In this document: piece after piece, positions 5,817-11,094 of the stretch | How positions within the stretch are numbered: the stretch's first letter is position 1 | How the letters are laid out: the number at the start of each line of letters is the position of its first letter | Assembly: GCA_029883145.1 (NCBI GenBank) | Contig: JAOUJR010000032.1 | Location: 1-11,094 of the forward strand | From: Nitrospirota bacterium | GTDB lineage: Bacteria; Nitrospirota; Thermodesulfovibrionia; Thermodesulfovibrionales; SM23-35 | Direction of reading: 5' to 3' | Length of the DNA stretch: 11,094 nt | Made by a program: the position numbers and the translations under genes | Notes under the pieces: model-generated | Told to the model about the DNA's origin: nothing | The model's input: only the letters and a program-made list of their open reading frames with translations | The model's database searches: none

Positions 5817-7340
5817 CTATTCCTCCTGTGTTACCCTGATGACCTCACTGAAGGTTGTTTCGCCTGTTTTTATCTTATCAGAGCCATCATCAAGCAAAGT
5901 TTTCATACCATGTTTTCTTGCCAATTCTCTTATCTGGTTTGAATCAGCACGTTTCAGGATGAGCTTGCGGATATCGTCATCAACAATGAGTAATTCAAAT
6001 ATTCCGTTCCTGCCATAGTAGCCTGTATGTGCACATTGTTCACATCCCTTCCCTCTATAAATGGATATATCGCTACCAATGCCAACGGTGGCTAATTCTT
6101 CCCTATCAGCAATCGATGGGTCTATTGCTTTACACACAGGGCAGATAACCCTGACAAGTCTTTGGGCAAGAATTCCTCTTATGGTAGAGGAGAGAAGGAA
6201 ATTCTCTACTCCCATATCAAGGAGCCTTGTGATAGCACTGGGTGCATCATTGGTATGGAGTGTTGAAAATACAAGATGTCCTGTAAGAGCTGATTGTATA
6301 GCTATCTCTGCTGTTTCCAGGTCTCTGATCTCGCCTATCATAATGATATCAGGGTCTTGCCTGACGATATGCCTCAGGGTATTGGCAAAATTCAAACCAA
6401 TCTGCGGCTTTACCTGTATCTGGTTTATCCCTTTAAGCTGATATTCTACAGGGTCTTCGACAGTAATTATCTTTTTGTCAGGAGAGTTTATCTTGTCCAG
6501 GGCACCGTAGAGGGTTGTTGTCTTTCCACTTCCGGTAGGACCTGTGACGAGTATAATGCCATTTGGTTTTTTAATCAGGTGATTGAAATCAGAGAGGGTT
6601 TGTGAAGGAAATCCCAGCAAATTAAGATCTATTACTATACCTTCCTTACGGAGAATCCTCATCACCACACTTTCACCATAAAGTACAGGGATTGTGGATA
6701 CCCTCAGGTCTATCTCCTTTTCGCCAACCTGCAGCCTTATTCGGCCATCCTGAGGCAGTCTTCTTTCAGCTATGTTGAGTTTTGCCATGATCTTTATTCT
6801 TGAAACAATTGCAGCCTGAAGTCTTTTTGGTGTGGATTCTATGTCATGTAAAACGCCATCTATGCGGTATCTGACTTTAAGTTCATCTTCAAATGGCTCT
6901 ATATGAATATCACTTGCCCTGCTCTCAACAGCCCTTGTGATAAGGAAATTCACAAGCTTTATTATGGGAGCTTCTGAGGCCAAACCTTTGAGATGCCCGA
7001 TGTCTTCCTCGTCTTCTCGAGGGAACTCAAGCCCTTTTTCACCTATGTCTTCGATTATCCTGTCTATATTCTGTGGTTCCTGACCGTAGAATCTGGATAT
7101 ATATTCTTCGACTACCTTACTGTCACCAACATATACCATAACATCTGCAGATGTTGCTACCCTGAGTGCATCAATGGTAGTTTTGTCTAACGTGTTTGCC
7201 ACTGCGACCTTTAGGATGTTGTTTTTAAGCTCTATCGGGATAATCCTGTTTTCACGAATAAAGCGGGATGAGATGCCATTAAGGACAAATGGTACTTTTG
7301 GCAGGTCATCTGGTTTTAGATAGTACATGTCATTGCTCAT
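5817..7340 (-). CDS. gspE: GspE, T2SS hexameric secretion ATPase
   Basis: A 507-residue type II/IV secretion ATPase. The N-terminal T2SSE_N-type domain covers about 15-110. The catalytic part has Walker A GPTGSGKT (267-274), Asp box ITVEDPVEY (292-300), Walker B region DIIMIGEIRD (331-340) and His box LTGHLVFSTLHTNDA (352-366). The arginine-rich region includes RRLPQDGR (193-200). A zinc-binding pair of motifs, CPVC (400-403) and CEQC (433-436), is intact, as in GspE/PilB/PulE. GspE is cytoplasmic and docks on GspL and GspF to drive pseudopilus extension. The closest relatives PilB and MshE share these motifs; the neighbouring gspF-H-I-J-K-L genes decide for GspE. The ATG at 7340 has AAAGGTG six bases upstream, so Met1 is preferred over Met5. 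Confidence 0.95.
   Translation of the reverse strand: MSNDMYYLKPDDLPKVPFVLNGISSRFIRENRIIPIELKNNILKVAVANTLDKTTIDALRVATSADVMVYVGDSKVVEEYISRFYGQEPQNIDRIIEDIGEKGLEFPREDEEDIGHLKGLASEAPIIKLVNFLITRAVESRASDIHIEPFEDELKVRYRIDGVLHDIESTPKRLQAAIVSRIKIMAKLNIAERRLPQDGRIRLQVGEKEIDLRVSTIPVLYGESVVMRILRKEGIVIDLNLLGFPSQTLSDFNHLIKKPNGIILVTGPTGSGKTTTLYGALDKINSPDKKIITVEDPVEYQLKGINQIQVKPQIGLNFANTLRHIVRQDPDIIMIGEIRDLETAEIAIQSALTGHLVFSTLHTNDAPSAITRLLDMGVENFLLSSTIRGILAQRLVRVICPVCKAIDPSIADREELATVGIGSDISIYRGKGCEQCAHTGYYGRNGIFELLIVDDDIRKLILKRADSNQIRELARKHGMKTLLDDGSDKIKTGETTFSEVIRVTQEE
5822..5827 (-). promoter_or_regulatory. Consensus ribosome binding site for the TTG start of gspF
   Basis: AGGAGG on the minus strand lies inside the last codons of gspE, five bases before the TTG at 5816. 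Its strength and spacing compensate for the weak start codon and fix the gspF start. Confidence 0.8.
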
Positions 7341-7362
7341 ATTTCACCTTTAACCCTTAAAA

Positions 7363-7371
7363 ATTATACCA
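7363..7371 (-). promoter_or_regulatory. Candidate extended -10 promoter for gspE operon
   Basis: In the 42-bp gap before gspE the minus strand reads TGGTATAAT: a consensus TATAAT (7368-7363) preceded directly by the TGN extended -10 element. No good -35 hexamer stands at 16-18 bp spacing, which is tolerated in extended -10 promoters. Transcription would start near 7356 and give a leader of about 16 nt before the ATG. It would let the T2SS genes be expressed apart from the upstream sugar-transferase genes. Sequence match only. Confidence 0.5.
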
Positions 7372-7382
7372 CATATAAGACC

Positions 7383-8831
7383 TCAATATGCTCCCTCCAT
7401 CTTTGCGACTACCTTTATGGTCTTGAACAATATTGCGATATCAAGCCATAACGACCAGTTCATGATGTACCATGCATCGAGCTTCACCCGGTACTCATAA
7501 CCTGTATTCGTTCTGCCAGAGACCTGCCATAATCCTGTAATTCCAGGTGCTACACTGAAGCAGATCTCAGCAGCGTCTTTGTAGTGGTACTCTATTTCTT
7601 CTTTAGTGACAGGTCTTGGACCCACGAGGCTCATTTCCCCTTTGATGACATTGAATATCTGTGGCAGTTCATCCAGCGAAGTCCTCCTGAGAAAGCGACC
7701 AACCTTCGTTATTCGAGGATCATCTCTTAATTTTTGGTTTTTTAACCACTCAGCACGGGTTTCTTGATTATTTTCTAATATTTCCTTCAACTTCTCTTCA
7801 GCATCTTTATACATTGTTCTGAATTTGTAGCACCTGAAGGTTTTGCCATTCTTACCAATCCGGTCATGAGCATAGATGGCAGGACCGGATGTTTCCATTC
7901 TTATTATAGTTCCAATGAGAGCGATAATGGGAAGGAGCAGAGGCATTGAGATTATACTGACTGAGATATCAAAGAACTTCTTTATGAATCTGTTTGTTGT
8001 AGATTTCAGATTGTTTCTTATGTTCATGAGAAAGATCTCTTCATAAAAAAGATGGAAGAGCTTGGTATTTAACAGTGCGATACCTTTAAGATCAGGTATC
8101 AACATCGTATTGGGTGTATGATTCTGAACGGCAGAGGTGAGAACGGACAGTCTTTCAGCAGAGAGGGAAGGCATTGCAATGATGACTATTTTAATGCCGT
8201 GCTTTTTAATGAGCTCAGGAAAGCGTTTTACCATGTCAAACACCCTTTTTCCATTGATGGTATTCCCTATTTTTTGTTCATCGTCATCCAGAAATCCAAT
8301 GACATCATACCCCATGTGTGTTTCTCTCTGGAGACCTTCCATTACCAGTCTTCCTGCATTTCCTGCCCCGAGAATGAGCACCCGTTCTCTCCGAAACCCT
8401 ATGGAATACAGGAATTTCTTTCCCCAGAGACGGAAGAGAGGAAATATGAATAGAGATAAAAACCACGTTCCTAATAACACAAGCCTTGAAACTATGTCAC
8501 CCATTTTCCCTATTGTGACAATAGCCAAAACCGCGATGCTTGCGAGTGAAATAGATTTTAACATATCTCTTGCTTCATCCCAGAAAGGGAGGTTGTTATC
8601 ATAAAGACCATCATAAAATATAAAAAAAATAAAGACGACAGGTATCCACCACAACGATACAAAATGGAAATAGGGGAAATTGAAAACCGGCATATAAGGG
8701 ATGAAATATGGCATGACCTCTAACCTTAGTGTCCATGCGATGAACAGAGAAGCGTAAAAGGCAAAAAGGTCGATGATAATGAGACAAAAAACCTGGAGCG
8801 ACTTTCTTATTAACTTCACGATATCTGTCAT
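7383..8831 (-). CDS. WbaP-type undecaprenyl-phosphate sugar-1-phosphate transferase
   Basis: A 482-residue polyisoprenyl-phosphate hexose-1-phosphate transferase of the large (WbaP/WcaJ-like) architecture. N-terminal membrane segments lie near 11-33, 58-73, 93-108 and 116-135. A Rossmann-like domain has GAGNAGR (155-161). A hydrophobic re-entrant helix (about 283-310) precedes the catalytic domain, which carries YKFRTM (335-340), DDPRITKVGRFLRRTSLDELPQ (370-391, catalytic Asp387-Glu388), GEMSLVGPRP (398-407) and PGITGLWQVSGR (429-440). Such enzymes transfer a sugar phosphate from a UDP-sugar to undecaprenyl phosphate on the cytoplasmic face, starting O-antigen, capsule or exopolysaccharide repeat units. 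The sugar (often galactose or glucose) cannot be told from sequence. The ATG overlaps the stop of the upstream glycosyltransferase as ATGA, so the two form one translational unit. The gene ends 42 bp before gspE. Confidence 0.92.
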   Translation of the reverse strand: MTDIVKLIRKSLQVFCLIIIDLFAFYASLFIAWTLRLEVMPYFIPYMPVFNFPYFHFVSLWWIPVVFIFFIFYDGLYDNNLPFWDEARDMLKSISLASIAVLAIVTIGKMGDIVSRLVLLGTWFLSLFIFPLFRLWGKKFLYSIGFRRERVLILGAGNAGRLVMEGLQRETHMGYDVIGFLDDDEQKIGNTINGKRVFDMVKRFPELIKKHGIKIVIIAMPSLSAERLSVLTSAVQNHTPNTMLIPDLKGIALLNTKLFHLFYEEIFLMNIRNNLKSTTNRFIKKFFDISVSIISMPLLLPIIALIGTIIRMETSGPAIYAHDRIGKNGKTFRCYKFRTMYKDAEEKLKEILENNQETRAEWLKNQKLRDDPRITKVGRFLRRTSLDELPQIFNVIKGEMSLVGPRPVTKEEIEYHYKDAAEICFSVAPGITGLWQVSGRTNTGYEYRVKLDAWYIMNWSLWLDIAILFKTIKVVAKMEGAY

Positions 8832-9679
8832 CCTGCAATTAATCCAATTCTGTATCCTGCGAATTTTGTCAAAGACTCCAGAAAAATGTATGGTATCCAG
8901 AGATATTTATGTTGTTTAAGAACAGAACATATCTGTCCTTTCACAAACCTTATTCCCTCTCCTTCTGCCCGAGCATATTTAAGAATCCAGCTGTTGTTTT
9001 TGAGAGATGAGCCAATATTATAATAGCGTCTGAACTGCCTGAAAAGCGAATAATTATGGGAATGGATAACCATTGCCTCAGGAACATATGCGACCTTATA
9101 CCCGCTTAAGATTAACTTTGCTGCGATGAGCATGTCTTCATTTGCCCTGATACCCTCAGGAAACATCCCTGCCTTAATAAAAAGGTCTTTTTTAATAGCT
9201 GAGCACACATTACTGAAGAAGAATGTCTTTATTCCATATTGCTTTATGTCATCCATTCCTTTGATTGACCCCGTATCAGGGTAATTAAACTGTCGTGCAA
9301 ATACCTCTAACGGTGACGCCTCAGGCCTTGGTATGTGTCTTCCAAAGGTTGCCGCAACATCAGGCATCTGCAATGGGGCAGTTAATTTGCGCAGGAACGT
9401 ATTATCGAAGGGCAAGGCATCCTGCGTCATAAAAACAAGTAAGTCACCGTGTGCTTCCATAGCTGCTCTATTTCTTGTCTTCCCATGGTTGAAGGTATAT
9501 CCCGGAATGATTATTGTCTTTGCACCAAATCCTTTTACACTATCTACAGTGTTGTCGTCCGATGAAGAATCTATTATTATTATCTCTGCAAATTTTCTAT
9601 CCTGTGTATAAAGCATGGAAAGAAGCTTTTTTATATAATCTCCGGCGTTTAGTGTTGGTATTATGATAGAAATCCTCAT
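8828..9679 (-). CDS. Family 2 glycosyltransferase (rhamnosyltransferase-like)
   Basis: A 283-residue GT-A fold glycosyltransferase. The N-terminus MRISIIIPTLNAG is the classical GT2 opening, followed by IIIIDSSSDDNT (33-44), FNHGKTRNRAA (63-73), the metal-site region MTQDALP (84-90), the acceptor-side RANED (178-182) and HSHNYS (206-211) followed by a Tyr/Arg-rich stretch. The FNHG.TRN and TQDA.P motifs are typical of the GT2 subgroup that contains O-antigen rhamnosyltransferases, but donor and acceptor are not determinable here. There is no membrane anchor at the N-terminus; the C-terminus (about 258-283) is moderately hydrophobic. It would add a sugar from a nucleotide donor to a lipid-linked glycan begun by the WbaP-type enzyme encoded by the next gene, with which it shares an ATGA overlap. 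No Shine-Dalgarno is visible before the ATG. Confidence 0.9.
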   Translation of the reverse strand: MRISIIIPTLNAGDYIKKLLSMLYTQDRKFAEIIIIDSSSDDNTVDSVKGFGAKTIIIPGYTFNHGKTRNRAAMEAHGDLLVFMTQDALPFDNTFLRKLTAPLQMPDVAATFGRHIPRPEASPLEVFARQFNYPDTGSIKGMDDIKQYGIKTFFFSNVCSAIKKDLFIKAGMFPEGIRANEDMLIAAKLILSGYKVAYVPEAMVIHSHNYSLFRQFRRYYNIGSSLKNNSWILKYARAEGEGIRFVKGQICSVLKQHKYLWIPYIFLESLTKFAGYRIGLIAG

Positions 9680-9687
9680 AGGATTTT

Positions 9688-9696
9688 ATTTTATCA
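9688..9696 (-). promoter_or_regulatory. Candidate promoter for the glycosyltransferase gene
   Basis: The minus strand reads TGATAAAAT: a TAAAAT -10 (9693-9688) with an adjacent TGN element. A weak TAGAGA (9716-9711) stands 17 bp upstream as a possible -35. Transcription would start only a few bases before the ATG at 9679, implying a nearly leaderless message, in line with the missing Shine-Dalgarno. Speculative. Confidence 0.3.
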
Positions 9697-9739
9697 CAGG
9701 ATGAAGAACTTCTCTATGAGCCTATGGACAGATTACAAA

Positions 9740-9766
9740 TTGACAGCAAAAGGTGTAATATAAATA
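9740..9766 (+). promoter_or_regulatory. Candidate promoter for rnhA
   Basis: A perfect -35 hexamer TTGACA (9740-9745) is followed by an AT-rich stretch with TAAATA (9761-9766) at 15-bp spacing as the best-placed -10; TATAAA (9759-9764) is a better hexamer but only 13 bp away. Spacing is shorter than the ideal 17. It lies in the 142-bp divergent region, about 55 bp before the rnhA start. A short inverted repeat, TTGAG (9781-9785) with CTCAA (9796-9800), falls in the resulting leader. Confidence 0.4.
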
Positions 9767-9821
9767 CCAACACAGGTACCTTGAGGATAAATAGACTCAA
9801 AGAGAGAAAAAAGGTTTTCAT

Positions 9822-10307
9822 ATGAAGAAGGGAGAAAAACCTTTTGTAGAAATTTATACAGATGGGGCCTGCAGTGGCAATCCAGGAGTGGGAGGATATG
9901 GTGTTATTTTGAGGTCAGGAAGCCGTGAAAAAGAGCTCTCCGGCTGTTACCCTATGACGACAAATAACCGCATGGAACTGACCGCAGTTATTAAAGCGAT
10001 TGAAGTGCTTAAAAGGCCTTGCAGGATAAAAATAGTTACTGATTCAAATTACGTTGTTCAGGGTATGACATTATGGATATCGAGATGGCTTAAAAACAAC
10101 TGGAAGAATACACAGAAGAGAGAGGTCATGAATCGTGACCTCTGGGAAAGACTGTATCATCTTTCTCATATTCACGAGATCGAATGGGAATGGATTAAAG
10201 GACATGATGGTTCTCCTGAAAATGAGAGGTGTGATAAGCTCGCAAGGCTTGCAATTAAAAGATGCAAGAAAAAATCGTTGCGATTTGATTCCGAGGTGGC
10301 AGGCTGA
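9822..10307 (+). CDS. rnhA: Ribonuclease HI
   Basis: A 161-residue RNase H type 1 that cleaves the RNA strand of RNA-DNA hybrids in the cytoplasm (R-loops, primers). The full active site is present: Asp14 in YTDGAC, Glu52 in NNRMELTA, Asp74 in VTDSNYV, His128 in KGHDG and Asp138 in NERCDKLA, each four residues later than its E. coli counterpart. The basic-protrusion region ([12 protein letters not shown], 85-96) is also kept, so this is the bacterial HI form. Length is typical, with a short basic C-terminal extension. The ATG has AAGG seven bases upstream. It is divergent from the glycosyltransferase and lies two bases before the YqgE gene, so the two probably share a transcript. Confidence 0.97.
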   Translation: MKKGEKPFVEIYTDGACSGNPGVGGYGVILRSGSREKELSGCYPMTTNNRMELTAVIKAIEVLKRPCRIKIVTDSNYVVQGMTLWISRWLKNNWKNTQKREVMNRDLWERLYHLSHIHEIEWEWIKGHDGSPENERCDKLARLAIKRCKKKSLRFDSEVAG

Positions 10308-10309
10308 GA

Positions 10310-10870
10310 ATGAAAAACATTGATATCAAGAATCTTACCGGTATGTTTCTGATAGCTGTTCCAGGCTTAAAAGATCCAAATTTTGAACGCACTGTTGTCC
10401 TCATATGTGACCACACGAAAGATGGTGCCTTTGGACTCGTGTTAAACCGTATCCTGCTCAATAGTTTTGTACCCCTGCTCGGTTGGCTGGATATAAAAGA
10501 GAGTGTAATAGATCTGCCGGTATTCTATGGAGGCCCTGTGAAGCCTGAACAGGGCTATATCTTATATACATCTGCGGGGAGTTACCTCCCCTCGATAAAG
10601 ATTAACGATACTATTGCACTGACTACTACAAGGGAGATCCTGATTGACATCGCTGCGGGGAAAGGACCTAAAAGGTTTCTTTTTGCTCTTGGATTTGCAG
10701 GATGGGCACCAGGACAACTTGAGTATGAACTCATGGCAGATAGTTGGCTGATAGTTCCTATGAACGAAAAAATTATCTTTGATATACCAATAGGTGAGCG
10801 GTGGAAGGCTGCAGCACACTTAATCGGAGTTGATTTGGACAGGTTTGTTTGTAAACAGGGAAGGGTTTAA
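10310..10870 (+). CDS. YqgE/AlgH family protein (UPF0301)
   Basis: A 186-residue soluble protein with the family's conserved blocks in order: LTGMFLIAVPGLKDPNFERTVV (9-30), ICDHTKDGAFGLVLNR (32-47), FYGGPV (72-77), GYILYTS (82-88) and the highly conserved LGFAGWAPGQLEYEL..SWL (127-146). Length matches the family. The biochemical role of YqgE/AlgH proteins is not established; AlgH was linked genetically to alginate regulation in Pseudomonas, so the name should not be read as function here. The ATG follows the rnhA stop after two bases, with GAGGTGG at the end of rnhA as a possible, somewhat distant Shine-Dalgarno. Confidence 0.93.
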   Translation: MKNIDIKNLTGMFLIAVPGLKDPNFERTVVLICDHTKDGAFGLVLNRILLNSFVPLLGWLDIKESVIDLPVFYGGPVKPEQGYILYTSAGSYLPSIKINDTIALTTTREILIDIAAGKGPKRFLFALGFAGWAPGQLEYELMADSWLIVPMNEKIIFDIPIGERWKAAAHLIGVDLDRFVCKQGRV

Positions 10871-10916
10871 CACATTTCTTCTACCCTGTAAGTCTCACGA
10901 TTTATAGATAGCGAGG

Positions 10917-11094
10917 ATGTTTTTCAAATTAGCAGCAGATTTTGTCGTTCTTATCCACTTTATATGGATTGTTTTTTTAATAACTGGTGCATTCATAGGA
11001 AAGAGCTGTCACTCGGTGAAACTATTTCATATCGGCGGTCTTTGTTTTGCGGTGATAATACAAATTTTTGGATGGCACTGTCCGCTGACTTATC
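10917..11094 (+). CDS. DUF2784 family membrane protein, 3' end outside window
   Basis: The first 59 codons are visible, encoding a protein that begins MFFKLAADFVVLIHFIWIVFLITGAFIG (first membrane segment, about 5-27), then a short polar loop, a second hydrophobic segment (about 37-51) and FGWHCPLTY. The LAD.V...H opening and the GW.CPLT motif are hallmarks of DUF2784, a small multi-pass inner-membrane family of unknown function. The start is fixed by an in-frame stop 12 bases upstream (TAG at 10905-10907) and by alignment of the N-terminus to the family pattern. A GAGG abuts the ATG with no spacer, so the translation signal is poor. It lies 46 bases after the YqgE stop in the same direction, probably the same transcript. 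Confidence 0.8.
   Translation, partial: MFFKLAADFVVLIHFIWIVFLITGAFIGKSCHSVKLFHIGGLCFAVIIQIFGWHCPLTY

Noticed and set aside
6061..6605. Two overlapping plus-strand frames opposite gspE
   Set aside because: Both are shadows of the GspE catalytic region, without translation signals or recognisable motifs.
335..7340. Reading the operon as a type IV pilus system rather than T2SS
   Set aside because: GspE, GspF and the PilM/PilN-like GspL have pilus homologues, but the H-I-J-K pseudopilin series with a clear GspK, and the single-chain GspL followed by GspM, are T2SS features. No pilT or pilA is present.
8137..8604. Plus-strand open frame of 155 codons opposite the WbaP-type gene
   Set aside because: Fully antisense to a gene with all catalytic motifs intact. 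No family resemblance, and it overlaps another equally unconvincing antisense frame.
9781..9800. Short inverted repeat TTGAG...CTCAA before rnhA as a terminator or riboswitch
   Set aside because: A five-base stem with a ten-base loop and no following U-tract is too weak for a terminator, and no known riboswitch fold is recognisable.

Overview
The window is a tightly packed bacterial gene block. Its core is a type II secretion (T2SS/Gsp) operon read on the minus strand. From upstream to downstream the order is a family 2 glycosyltransferase, a WbaP-type polyprenyl-phosphate sugar-1-phosphate transferase, gspE (ATPase), gspF (inner-membrane platform), gspH, gspI, gspJ and gspK (pseudopilins), gspL, and the start of gspM, which runs off the left edge. 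Several junctions are ATGA stop/start overlaps (glycosyltransferase/WbaP, H/I, K/L) and others abut or overlap by a few bases, so most of the block is probably translationally coupled. On the plus strand, diverging from the glycosyltransferase, are rnhA (RNase HI), a YqgE/AlgH-family gene and the first 59 codons of a DUF2784 membrane protein.

The organism is a Gram-negative, moderately AT-rich bacterium, since T2SS requires an outer membrane. The protein style, together with a dispersed palindromic repeat whose ends read GTCATTGCGAG, resembles Nitrospirota (Thermodesulfovibrionia-like) or delta-proteobacterial genomes. This is an impression from the sequence and was not tested by search.

The T2SS genes fit one machine. 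GspE hydrolyses ATP at the cytoplasmic face. GspF, GspL and GspM form the inner-membrane platform. GspH, I, J and K are pseudopilins with type III (prepilin) leaders, and I, J and K would form the pilus tip. The major pseudopilin gspG, often next to gspH, is not in the window, nor are gspC or gspD. Where gspG might be expected, between gspF and gspH, there is a 91-bp palindromic element with perfect 13-bp terminal inverted repeats. The upstream sugar transferase and glycosyltransferase look like the end of a surface-polysaccharide cluster joined to the secretion operon. An extended -10 promoter candidate just upstream of gspE could let the T2SS genes be transcribed separately.

No unknown multi-gene system is visible. 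The most unusual local structures are the palindromic element at the gspF/gspH junction and two adjacent arrays of 8-bp tandem repeats that encode an abnormally long GspI leader. There are no gene-free stretches over 300 bases; the longest are 9680-9821 and 4491-4625. I saw no tRNA, rRNA, CRISPR array or insertion-sequence transposase.
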